Shown in pieces: positions 34,902 to 43,028 of a stretch of DNA of 60,921 bases. Each line of letters starts with the position of its first letter. The first letter of the stretch is position 1. Origin of the DNA: Caldilineaceae bacterium (GTDB taxonomy: Bacteria; Chloroflexota; Anaerolineae; Caldilineales; Caldilineaceae); assembly GCA_028819675.1 (NCBI GenBank), contig JAPPKT010000121.1, positions 1 to 60,921 on the forward strand. Reading direction: 5' to 3'. A model generated the notes under the pieces. The model searched no databases, was not told where the DNA came from, and saw nothing but the letters and a program-made list of their open reading frames with translations. A program made the position numbers and the translations under genes.

Positions 34902-36606
34902 ACTGACTCTTTCTCTTCCGCCTGCCTAACTGCTTCACCGCATCCGGCATCTTGAAATTCACCCCCCAGCCGAGGGGAGGACATAGTTTGAGTTGGCCGC
35001 CGTGGTGGGCCTCGTCCAACAGGCCAAGACCTTTCATCTCCTGAACATACTTCGTGGCCCTCGCCCGGTACGTATGCAGATGATCGGTTCGTTCGGCGCC
35101 AGCCAGCTGTGTAGGGCTGTAGAACAGCCGTAATAGGCGGTCGTCAGTGTATGAAGGGAGGTACTGAACTGCCGGGTTGGGTTCCCTCTCTTGGTCGGGA
35201 TGCGCGACAGTGCGCGGGTCGTTCCAGTTGGTGATCGGATAGCCCTTCCGGTTCACGATCACCTTGCCCTGGCCGTCCAGCAAATTACCCTTCTCGTCCC
35301 GCAGCCGCGCTGGCCGCTTCGCGTAAGGCCAGGACGTGCCGCGGGTTACGTTGTCCTTGTCTTTCCCCTTCGTTCGTGCCCCTCTCCACCACTGATGAGA
35401 AAGCGTCAGATGTGCGCGGTACATCGGGCCGTGCGACGCGCCCAGCCAGTCGAGCGTCTCTCTGTGAACCGCTGCTCCTTGCTTTGCATCCGGAGGCAGA
35501 TAGACCTGAAAGACGATCTCCCCGTCCATCGGAAAATTGTCCGGCAAAGCAATCCATTGCCCTACGGTTCCGATAACCCTTCGCAGCCCCCCGTACTCGA
35601 CCGGGACCCCGGCTGTTTCCCAACCGAACATGGCCGCGCGCAGCCTGGGCATGTAGCGTCTGTCAAAACGTCGAGGCCAGAGATGTGAAGTGACATCCCG
35701 CAAAGTCGTTGGAACAAGCACCCCGCCGTCAAAGCCGGCGACGCTCTCAAGAACGTCGATTTCAGTGAGAACGGTTACCAGCAGGCGCAGGCCTAGCGCC
35801 CCCTCCCTGTCCGACCCCCGCAAAGCGTCGAACAGGGACAGGACCGGAAAAATCTCCATCTCGTCATAGTCGGGCAGCAGCGCTTCCAAGCCGGGAAGCA
35901 ATGCCTGGCCCACGCCCACACTGGGATTATCGCTTCCTGTGGGCGCAAACTCTCTAATGTGGAAGTAGTCCTTCGTGATGACAGCCATCGGCCTGTTGTT
36001 TCGGATCGCTCGCGGCGTCCTCTTCAAATAGGCCCGGATAATCGGCGCCAGCGGGTGTGGCGAGTCCGGCCTGACCGCCCATTCCACGAGCCGGGAGCAG
36101 ATGATTCCCTCGAAAACCTCCTGTCCGGACCCCTCCGGCGTAATGGCCTTGAAGGCATCTTGAATCGCAATGTATCGGAAAGCGTTCTCAGGATTCCATT
36201 CACCTTCAAACCTGTCTTCAAACCCATCCGTAACGCCTGCGAGGTCAGGATTGCGGCCGGCGAATACCCGTTTGAACGCCTCCGTCCGTGCATCCTCCAA
36301 ATCTTCGTCTAGCCAGTCCGCGGCCAGCGTCGAAACTTCCAGCGAAACTTTCTCTGGATCGCGCTGCTCGGCTATGGCGCAATCATGCACCAGGGTTGTC
36401 ATCAACTGCTCGGCGACCTGGCGGTAACAGCTCGTGCAAAGGGTGACGCGCGGTAGAAATATGTACCGATCCTCGCTTGAAGGATTTCTGGGGAGGTCGA
36501 AATCAACAACGCCTGCCGCTTCTTCCGGCGCCAAGTCAGGCTCCTGGCACCTTACGCACGGCAGCGAGCCATCATCAAAGAGTGTTCTTTCCAGAAAGTC
36601 CGCCAT
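34900..36606 (-). CDS. Putative iteron-binding replication initiator
   Basis: 568 aa, no family recognised. Two Cys pairs near the N-terminus (CVRCQ at ~18 and CTSCY at ~58) may bind zinc. The centre (~290-430) has a repeated alpha/beta character with HLTLSHQWWRGARTKGKDK. The C-terminus reads like a winged helix: LLRLFYSPTQLAG, ATKYVQEMKGLGLLDEAH, GGQLKLCPP. It overlaps the helicase gene upstream and its stop touches the iterons, matching the primase-helicase-initiator-origin order of IncQ-type plasmids, although IncQ RepC is about half this size. AGGAGCGG lies close before the ATG. Initiator role is inferred from context. Confidence 0.6.
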   Translation of the reverse strand: MADFLERTLFDDGSLPCVRCQEPDLAPEEAAGVVDFDLPRNPSSEDRYIFLPRVTLCTSCYRQVAEQLMTTLVHDCAIAEQRDPEKVSLEVSTLAADWLDEDLEDARTEAFKRVFAGRNPDLAGVTDGFEDRFEGEWNPENAFRYIAIQDAFKAITPEGSGQEVFEGIICSRLVEWAVRPDSPHPLAPIIRAYLKRTPRAIRNNRPMAVITKDYFHIREFAPTGSDNPSVGVGQALLPGLEALLPDYDEMEIFPVLSLFDALRGSDREGALGLRLLVTVLTEIDVLESVAGFDGGVLVPTTLRDVTSHLWPRRFDRRYMPRLRAAMFGWETAGVPVEYGGLRRVIGTVGQWIALPDNFPMDGEIVFQVYLPPDAKQGAAVHRETLDWLGASHGPMYRAHLTLSHQWWRGARTKGKDKDNVTRGTSWPYAKRPARLRDEKGNLLDGQGKVIVNRKGYPITNWNDPRTVAHPDQEREPNPAVQYLPSYTDDRLLRLFYSPTQLAGAERTDHLHTYRARATKYVQEMKGLGLLDEAHHGGQLKLCPPLGWGVNFKMPDAVKQLGRRKRKSQ

Positions 36607-37948
36607 ATTCCGCTCCTGTTATCCCATTGCTGCTTCCCGTCGCCCGTGCCTGATGCTGATCACAGAATCCGCCGGCTGTGGCCTTCTTCCGGCACTGCTT
36701 CCCCTGGCGCGTTATGCCCTGGCATTGGCCTGTCCTGTCCGCCGCTTCGGGTGGCGTCTGTTCCTTGCTCGCTCGCCATGCCCAGCCGGTCCCGTTGCTG
36801 CGCTTCAGGTACACCGGCTCAGGCCGTATCGCATAGCTGGCCTTCTCGCATGACAGCCTGGCCGTATCGCTGTCCCCCGCGCCGTCGCCGAGTTCCCAGC
36901 GGAAGCGGGCGTGCATTTCCCAGCTGCCGGCGCCTCGATATCCGGAACTCGTCGCGCCGTCGCCCTGTGGCTTGGGCGGATGATGGACGAGCAGAACCGC
37001 GCAACTGTGATCCCGTCCCCAGCTGTCCCAGGCCGCCATGAAGTCCGCCACCCCCGCATTGTCGGAATCATTGCGCCCGTAGGCATAGCCCAGGCTGTCG
37101 AGTATCAGCAGGCGGGCCCCGATCTCTTCGCACTTCTCCCGCACGATCTTGCCGGCGTCCAGCAATTGAGGCCGCTGATTGTACAAGTCGCCTTCGTCCA
37201 CCCCCCACACCGGGCCCCGCCGTGCCATGTCCAGAAAGCGCAGCCCGCGCCCCGTCTTGGAGTTGTACTGCAAGCGCTGAATCAAGGGCAGGCCCTCAGC
37301 CTCCCCCCAACCTCCTGCTTCCCTGCGCAGCGCAGCGTCCCAATTGGATAGCCGCCGCTTGATCTCTGCCGCCTCGTCCTCCCAGCTGGCAAAGACAACG
37401 GCGCCCGGCTCGACAGGCAGAACTGCCGTATCAGGGTCGGAGGCCCGCCCCAGCCATTCCCTCTCCCCGGTCGCCATGGCCGCGGCCAGCTGCAGCAGCA
37501 TCCACGTCTTGCCCTTGCCGCCCTTGCCGCTTACCATCCCGATTCGCCCGGCGGGCAGCCAGGCGGGGATCAGCCACTCTCGCGTCGGCGCCTCCAGCTC
37601 AGCCCAACTGTCTACGATCTCCACGCTCGCCCGCAGCGCATCCGCCGGCAACAGCTGCGCGACCTGCCTCCACGCCGCCCATCGCGTCTCGAAATCGCGG
37701 CTGTGCAGGTCAGCGATCAAATCCGCGGGATCGCGTCCCTTCAGCACGCCGTCGATCGCGTGCCCCGCCTCGTCGCCTGGATGCAACGCCTTGACCGCGT
37801 CCACGTCCGCCGGGTCCGGTCTCTCCCCGGCGCGCACCGCGTCCACGATCCTTGCCAGTTCCAGTGCGCCCGCCCGCGGCCGTATAGGTACAGTCTCGCC
37901 GGCGATCCCCTGTCCGTTCTGCGTTCCGTATTCAGCCTGTTTGTCCAT
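36575..37948 (-). CDS. RecA-fold replicative helicase (RepA-like)
   Basis: 457 aa. Walker A is GMVSGKGGKGKTWMLLQLA (~135-155), Walker B LLILDSLGYAYG (~250), and a sensor region CAVLLVHHPPKPQGDGATS. This matches the hexameric RepA helicase of IncQ plasmids and related phage helicases. The C-terminus adds CQGITRQGKQCRKKA and GGFCDQH, a small CCCH zinc motif not in plain RepA. It overlaps the primase gene by 17 bases upstream and the initiator-like gene by 32 bases downstream. GGGAGAGAGCAGAGG precedes the ATG. Confidence 0.82.
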   Translation of the reverse strand: MDKQAEYGTQNGQGIAGETVPIRPRAGALELARIVDAVRAGERPDPADVDAVKALHPGDEAGHAIDGVLKGRDPADLIADLHSRDFETRWAAWRQVAQLLPADALRASVEIVDSWAELEAPTREWLIPAWLPAGRIGMVSGKGGKGKTWMLLQLAAAMATGEREWLGRASDPDTAVLPVEPGAVVFASWEDEAAEIKRRLSNWDAALRREAGGWGEAEGLPLIQRLQYNSKTGRGLRFLDMARRGPVWGVDEGDLYNQRPQLLDAGKIVREKCEEIGARLLILDSLGYAYGRNDSDNAGVADFMAAWDSWGRDHSCAVLLVHHPPKPQGDGATSSGYRGAGSWEMHARFRWELGDGAGDSDTARLSCEKASYAIRPEPVYLKRSNGTGWAWRASKEQTPPEAADRTGQCQGITRQGKQCRKKATAGGFCDQHQARATGSSNGITGAEYGGLSGKNTL

Positions 37949-39068
37949 CCTCTGCTCTCTCCCTCAAAGGTGCCGACGCCGGATCGTGGCCGGCTGCCAG
38001 CTGTTTGATCCGCACGTCGTAACCCTGGTCCGCCCACCTCTGCGCCGCCTTCCGCGCCGCCCCAACCCCCGCATCGTCAGCGTCCGGCCACAGAGTCACG
38101 GAAGCGAACCAGCCCGCCTCAATTCGACCGTAGCCCGTGCCCGCGCAGACGGCAACCACAGCCGGCTCGGGAGCATAACGCAAAATGCGCAGGCCGTCGG
38201 CCAGGCCCTCGCACACGTGCAGATGACTGGCGCCTGCGCCTGTCCCCGGCCGGACGCGCCACAACAGGCCGTAAGCCGACGCATCTGATCCGAATGTCCG
38301 CTTGTCCCCGCGATCCCCTGTCCAATGCTGCGCCTTTCTCCCGTCCGCGTCGATAGCCACCAGATGCACCTTGCGCGGGTCGGCTAAGGGAGCCTCTGGT
38401 CTCGCCATCGCCATCACCAGCGCGCCGGCCGCCCTGCTATCCGACCGTACGCCTTTGCCGGCTGGCATCTTCCCCTTGGGCAGCCAGCGCACCGTTTCGG
38501 GAAGGCGTACGCCGGGTGGCCACAGTCCCGCCTCTCCCTTGCCGGCCAGCCAGCGGCTCGCGGGGTGATGCTCCGGCGCCTGGCCGGTACTGGCGTACGC
38601 GGCGGCCCACAGCCTCGCCGCGTACGCCGCTGTATCGCCGCCGGTGCGTTTCCCTGGGCCTGCACTGTGTTGTAAACCTACGGGGGGTGTTTCAGCCCTT
38701 CTGTGACCGCTTGTGGCCGTCTGTGGCTGCGCAAACACTTCTCTGGCCCGCCATGCTGACCAGCACGCATCACAGCGGCACAGCCACAGCTCCGTTGCCG
38801 CCTGCACGCTGTGGAGAATCGCTCTGCTGTCGCAGCCGCCTGTCAGGCATTTGCCTGCCCAGCGCCGACTGTCGGCATCAAAGCAAAGCCCGAGTTTGTC
38901 GGGGCTGTCTCCCCCGTGGCATAGCGCAGTGGTAGTGTGGACAGGCCAGCGCCGGCCGGGTTGCTCCCGCACTGGATAGCCCTTCGCCCGCAGGGCTGCT
39001 GCCAACTCACCGGGGGTTGCTATCGGTATCTTTGTGTAGGGAACTCTGTCTTTGTGTGGTATACTCAT
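37932..39068 (-). CDS. Toprim-domain primase
   Basis: 378 aa from ATG 39068, selected for GGAG eight bases upstream; a longer frame to 39164 has no ribosome binding site. The C-terminal half is a Toprim domain: HVCEGLADGLRIL (catalytic Glu), AVVAVCAGTGYG, VTLWPDADDAGVGAARKAA (DxD). The N-terminal half contains CHGGDSPDKLGLCFDADSRRW and C/CC pairs resembling a degenerate CHC2-type zinc ribbon. Such proteins prime plasmid or phage DNA. First replication enzyme of the operon, following the RHH gene. Confidence 0.82.
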   Translation of the reverse strand: MSIPHKDRVPYTKIPIATPGELAAALRAKGYPVREQPGRRWPVHTTTALCHGGDSPDKLGLCFDADSRRWAGKCLTGGCDSRAILHSVQAATELWLCRCDACWSAWRAREVFAQPQTATSGHRRAETPPVGLQHSAGPGKRTGGDTAAYAARLWAAAYASTGQAPEHHPASRWLAGKGEAGLWPPGVRLPETVRWLPKGKMPAGKGVRSDSRAAGALVMAMARPEAPLADPRKVHLVAIDADGRKAQHWTGDRGDKRTFGSDASAYGLLWRVRPGTGAGASHLHVCEGLADGLRILRYAPEPAVVAVCAGTGYGRIEAGWFASVTLWPDADDAGVGAARKAAQRWADQGYDVRIKQLAAGHDPASAPLRERAEDGQTG

Positions 39069-39144
39069 CTGCAAGTCTCCGGCACCCCTGCGAGACACTG
39101 CCCCGTTACCGCCGGCCCGCGGTTCGGGGCTTTTTCTTCCCGGC

Positions 39145-39345
39145 TCACCTTGTCCCGCCCTCACGGCGGACCTGCTTCTCGAAGCGGTCCGCTTCGGCTA
39201 AGGCAAGTTCCCGCAAAAATTCGCTGGAACGGCGGCCTCTTGCTAACGCGGCATCCTCGATGCGCCGCTTATCTTCCGCTGTAACGTACACCTGAATTGA
39301 CGAACGTTTACGCAGCGCGGCTCGCCTTTCGTCTCGACTCGGCAT
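39145..39345 (-). CDS. RHH regulator of the replication operon
   Basis: 66 aa. Basic start PSRDERRAALRKRS, strand SIQVYVTAEDKRRIEDAALA, helix RGRRSSEFLRELALAEADRF: a ribbon-helix-helix protein of the Arc/MobC/CopG type. GGAGAGG precedes the ATG. It heads the primase-helicase-initiator operon and has a palindrome in its own leader, so autorepression and copy control are the likeliest roles; a MobC-like relaxosome role is the alternative, though no relaxase is present. Confidence 0.8.
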   Translation of the reverse strand: MPSRDERRAALRKRSSIQVYVTAEDKRRIEDAALARGRRSSEFLRELALAEADRFEKQVRREGGTR

Positions 39346-39369
39346 ATCGCCCTCTCCTTCTCTGATAGC

Positions 39370-39436
39370 ATACTCTGCCGTACCCTTCAGAGTATCATGC
39401 ACTCTAAAACTGTACAAACTTGATTTACAGGTACAA
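39370..39436 (-). promoter_or_regulatory. Promoter and operator of the replication operon
   Basis: On the minus strand TTGTAC (39431-39436), 16 bases, TACAGT (39409-39414). Just downstream, ATACTCTG (39370-39377) and CAGAGTAT (39388-39395) form a perfect 8-bp inverted repeat with 10-base spacing, a suitable site for the RHH protein. Confidence 0.5.
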
Positions 39437-39524
39437 TTGACATTCAGTTGCTCCTGAATTAACTGTATACTGATCTCGAAAGAAACCGGCTTGACGCGTA
39501 ATGACGACCTGGAGCCGGAAAGCG

Positions 39525-39690
39525 CATGACGCAATGTCTCGGTGCAAAGAGAAGCTCCTGTAGGGGGCCTGGAGCCCCGCTCTCGAAGAGAGAGGCATAC
39601 CCGTTCGTCCCCATCCGGTACTTGAATCAAATGCGACAGCCACACCCGCAAAAACGACAAACTGTCGCATTTGCCGGCGTACCAGTTCCG
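39525..39690 (+). pseudogene. DUF3102-derived relic
   Basis: From GCATGACGCAATGTCTCGGT to the palindrome CGACAAACTGTCG (39655-39667), then GCGTACCAGTTCCGGGGACG shared with the relic at 8381. It lies in the gap upstream of the replication operon. Confidence 0.7.
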
Positions 39691-39730
39691 GGGACGAGCC
39701 GGAACCGCTGCCAGCCGGACTGAACCGGCC

Positions 39731-39789
39731 GCATCCGTCTGGATGCACCCTATCTTTCCCGTATTGTGGCCTTGTAATTGGGGCAAACC
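39731..39789 (+). promoter_or_regulatory. Conserved upstream element, copy 3
   Basis: GCATCCGTCTGGATGCACC is identical to the copy at 19754; then CTATCTTTCCCGTATTGTGG and AATTGGGGCAAACC. No good gene follows, so this copy may be a stranded element. Confidence 0.45.
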
Positions 39790-40277
39790 ATCGAATACCA
39801 AAACGTACCTCCACTTTGGACTGCACCTAAGTGCATGGCCGATTTGATGTTCACTTACCCATATGTTAATATGATTATAGATGCCATAATTAAACTATTG
39901 TTATTCATCCAAAAAAATAAGAACCTAAGAAAAATAGATCTACGCCGACACAGGCTGACACTTCCGAGATCCATCAAGCTCAACCGCAAATCAGAGCATG
40001 CATACCTGACCTGACGAAAGCACATTGAGCCCAGCATGATTCTGTCTGTGTTCCATGAGATTACCGCCAGATCGAAGTCGATACGGAAACAAAGAACAGC
40101 GCACTCTATACGGAGGCACCGATTATGATGGAGGTAAGAGGACAATAACCAGAGACGCCCGCGACGAAGGCGGAGACACTACCTTCTAGCCTGTCCAGCT
40201 GCAGAGGGTACAACCGAAAAGAAGAATGGCCGGTCGGGACTGCCATCCCACCGGCCCGGCCCACGAGGACAAGTCTC
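39790..40277. other. AT-rich gap before TnpB
   Basis: The stretch 39836-40010 is notably AT-rich; open frames in it look non-coding. 40130-40277 probably contains the left end of the TnpB element, but I could not fix its border. Confidence 0.4.
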
Positions 40278-41501
40278 ATGGACGCCCAGCAGTCTATCAC
40301 GCGCTACCGCGCGTACAAATACAGAATCTACCCCACCGCTGCCCAGGCAAAAGCCTTGGACTTCCACTTCGGCGCTGTCCGCTACGTCTACAACCGCTAC
40401 CGCGCCGCCCGCGAAGGCTACTACCAGGACACCGGTGAAACCCTGTCAGAGGCGGACTGCTGCCTGGACCTCACCGAGCATAAGCGCGAAGCCGGCAATG
40501 AATGGCTCCAGCAAGCCTATATCCAAAGCCTGCAACAGGCGATCCGCGACCTTGATCGGGCCTATCGCAACTTCTTTGCCGGCCGTGCATGCTACCCCCG
40601 TTTCAAAAGCAAACGTAGCCACCAGTCGATCCGCTATCTCTTCGCCGGCCACCGCAAACTTCGTATCGCAAACGGGCGTATCAGGATACCGAAGGTCGGC
40701 GACGTAAAGGTCACGCAGCACCGGCACACCGAAGGGACACCCAAGAACATGACCGTATCGAAAACCAAGAGCGGCAAATTCTTTGTGTCGATTCGGTGCG
40801 AAACGGATATGACGCCCCCACCCGCAGTCGGTCCGGAAGTGGGCATCGACCTGGGTCTGAAAGCATTCGTAACACTTTCAGATGGGCGGACCATCGATCC
40901 GCCAAAACATCTGCGGAAAGCCGAGCGCCGGCTGAAACGCCTGCAGCGCCGGCTGTCCCGCAAGCGCAAAGGATCGGCGAACCGCCGCAGAGCGAAAGTC
41001 CTGCTGGCCCGGCAGCACGAGAAAGTAGCCAACCGTCGCGCCGACTTCCTGCACAAGCTCAGCCGCCATCTGGTCGACACGCATGGCCATATCGGGGTTG
41101 AAAACCTGCATGTAAAGGGCATGCTGCGAAACCACAGCGTGGCCAAATCGATTTTCGATGCCGGCTGGGGCGAGTTCGTGCGACAGCTGGAGTACAAAGG
41201 GGATTGGTACGGCTGTAAGCTCGTAAAGGTGGATCGCTGGTTTGCCTCATCCAAGACATGCAGCGCGTGCAACGCCCACAACGCAGCCCTCGATCTGTCG
41301 GATCGTCGATGGGTATGCCAACAGTGCGGGGCCCTGCACGACAGAGACCTGAACGCCGCCCGAAACATATTGAAACAGAGTACGGCGAGAACCGCCGGAA
41401 TTGACGCCCGCGGAAATATGAGCAGGTGCAGTAAGACCACTCAGCCCGGGAATCTCACAGCGTCGGGGCCACCTGTACAGTTACGTTTCCCATTCGCGTA
41501 G
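40278..41501 (+). mobile_element. tnpB: IS200/IS605-type TnpB gene, no TnpA
   Basis: 407 aa, intact. Starts with the TnpB/OrfB helix-turn-helix (YKYRIYPTAAQAKALDFHFG) and carries the RuvC nuclease triad: VGIDLGLKAFVTLSDG (Asp), IGVENLHVKGML (Glu) and HDRDLNAARNIL (Asp), with the zinc ribbon CSAC...CQQCG before the last. TnpB is an RNA-guided DNase that uses a guide RNA from the element's 3' end. No Y1 transposase TnpA lies nearby, so this is an IS1341-type solo element moved in trans or stranded. It separates the replication operon from the partition genes. The true element extends past the gene on both sides. Confidence 0.92.
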
Positions 41502-41503
41502 GG

Positions 41504-41592
41504 GCGGCCTTGGGCGCGCAGAGACGTTCGCTTCTCAACGGCACTGCGTGGAAAGAACAGCGAGGCGGCCCTAGGCGCGCAGAGACACCTGC
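41504..41592 (+). repeat. Tandem repeat downstream of TnpB
   Basis: GGCGGCCTTGGGCGCGCAGA (41505 on) is repeated as GGCGGCCCTAGGCGCGCAGA about 60 bases later. It lies where the guide RNA of a TnpB element would be encoded, so it may be structured RNA or duplicated element end. Confidence 0.5.
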
Positions 41593-41882
41593 TGGTCAGG
41601 GCGATGAATTCCGGCATCCAGAGCGCAGTTCCGGATCCGATCTGAAACCAGCCTGAAGCCGGCGAAATTGCCATTTTCAGCGCCTACGCCGCCTCTTCGA
41701 CACACGCAGAGGCGCTATAGGGATCTTTCAATAATCCACAACAATGCTTATCGCAACCGAACGGCTCACCTCACCGCGAGCAGAGCCTGAAACGATCGCC
41801 ATCGATGTTAACATCTCTGTATGTGCATATATGTCAACAACTGCTACAATGATAACATTGACATCCCCGGGAGCATTCGGCA

Positions 41883-42500
41883 ATGACGGTACTGGCATTC
41901 CTCAACCAGAAAGGTGGCACGGGCAAGACCACCCTGTCGCTTAACGTCGCCTACGGCCTGGCCCAGGCAGGTGAACGCGTCCTTCTCATCGACGCCGACC
42001 AGCAGGCATCCGCCAACGCCTGGTCCTCTCTGCGTGAGGATCAACCCTTCTCCGTCTTCGCCGTGCCGCGCAAAAACCTGCACAAAGAGGTAGACCGGCA
42101 AAGGGATATCTACGACTGGATCGTCATTGACGGTACACCCCGCGACGACGCCATCACCCGCTCCTGCCTGATCGCCGCCGACCTGGCCATCATCCCTATC
42201 GAACCATCCGCACTGTCGGCCTGGGCATCCGATCGCACCGTCGGACAGATAGAAGAGGCACGCATATACCGTCCCGACCTGCGCGCCTACTTCGTCATCT
42301 CCCGCAAAATCGCCGGCACCATCCTGGGGCGAGAGATGCGCATGCTCGATCTGCCCCTGCCGGCACTCGAAACCGAAATAACGCAGCGGGTTGCCTTTGC
42401 CGAGTCCATGCTCCAGGCCCAGAGCATCCAGGAGTACGCGCCGGGCAGCCCGGCCGCCCATGAAATCTCCGATCTAATCAAGGAGTTGCGCAATGTCTGA
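41883..42500 (+). CDS. parA: ParA-type partition ATPase
   Basis: 205 aa, the small type Ib ParA size. Deviant Walker A is LNQKGGTGKTTLSLNVAYGL, the switch region VLLIDADQQASANAW, and Walker B-like DWIVIDGTP. It binds DNA non-specifically as ATP dimer and segregates plasmids. GGGAG lies nine bases upstream; ahead of that ATGTTAACAT (41804-41813) is a palindrome that could be the operator/centromere. Its gene overlaps the RHH partner by eight bases. With the iterons and rep genes this makes a full plasmid backbone. Confidence 0.93.
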   Translation: MTVLAFLNQKGGTGKTTLSLNVAYGLAQAGERVLLIDADQQASANAWSSLREDQPFSVFAVPRKNLHKEVDRQRDIYDWIVIDGTPRDDAITRSCLIAADLAIIPIEPSALSAWASDRTVGQIEEARIYRPDLRAYFVISRKIAGTILGREMRMLDLPLPALETEITQRVAFAESMLQAQSIQEYAPGSPAAHEISDLIKELRNV

Positions 42501-42759
42501 AACCCGCTTCAACCTGAGACGACCCAACACGGACCCGGATGCAGACGTCGAATCCTACATCGACCATGGCACGGCTGCCTTGCCGTCAGCAAAGGAGACG
42601 GGAACGGAGGAAACGCCTGAGAAGATACGCCGCCTTGTCGTCCTTTTGCCCAACAGCACGCATCGCCAGTTCAAGCAGCTGGCCGCAGCCCGCGAAACAA
42701 CCATGTCCGACCTTTGCCGCGCTTGGATCGAAGACGCGCTAGAAAAACACTTCGCTTAA
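42493..42759 (+). CDS. ParG-like RHH partition partner
   Basis: 88 aa. A flexible acidic N-terminus (~1-45) precedes RRLVVLLPNSTHRQFKQLAA and ETTMSDLCRAWIEDALEKHF, a ribbon-helix-helix fold. Small centromere-binding proteins (ParG/Omega type) have this shape: the RHH binds parS and the tail stimulates ParA ATPase. The overlap with parA, and the AGGAG inside parA's end, support coupled translation. Confidence 0.82.
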   Translation: MSETRFNLRRPNTDPDADVESYIDHGTAALPSAKETGTEETPEKIRRLVVLLPNSTHRQFKQLAAARETTMSDLCRAWIEDALEKHFA

Positions 42760-42894
42760 ACGTGTCGAGAAAGGGCGGCCGGGTCGGGGAGCGCACCTCA
42801 TCTAAGTCACCTTGACATTTGGCGAACGCCACTCTATTTGTGACAAATGCAGCCCCGCCGCATCGCCCCGTAGGACGCCCCTTCGGGGATCCGG

Positions 42895-43028
42895 AAAAGT
42901 TTCGCCGTTCTCCGTGTTCCTCCGTGGCCCTCCGTGGATCAATAAGGTGTTGCCGTTCTCCGCGCCCCTCCGTGGACAGACTTGGTTTCGCCTGTGGATT
43001 TCCCGGTTAGGGCAAGCACCAACGAGCC
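42895..43028. repeat. CTCCGTG-type repeat abutting comEC
   Basis: CGTTCTCCGTGTTCCTCCGT and more, then AGACTTGGTTTCGCCTGTGG, then GGTTAGGGCAAGCACCAACG, running to the comEC stop codon. The same order abuts the comEA stop at 46262, so both genes carry a homologous 3' flank. Confidence 0.75.

Noticed and set aside
39778..40014. 78-codon frame before TnpB
   Set aside because: TTG start without ribosome binding site, AT-rich Ile/Leu/Lys composition; no family.
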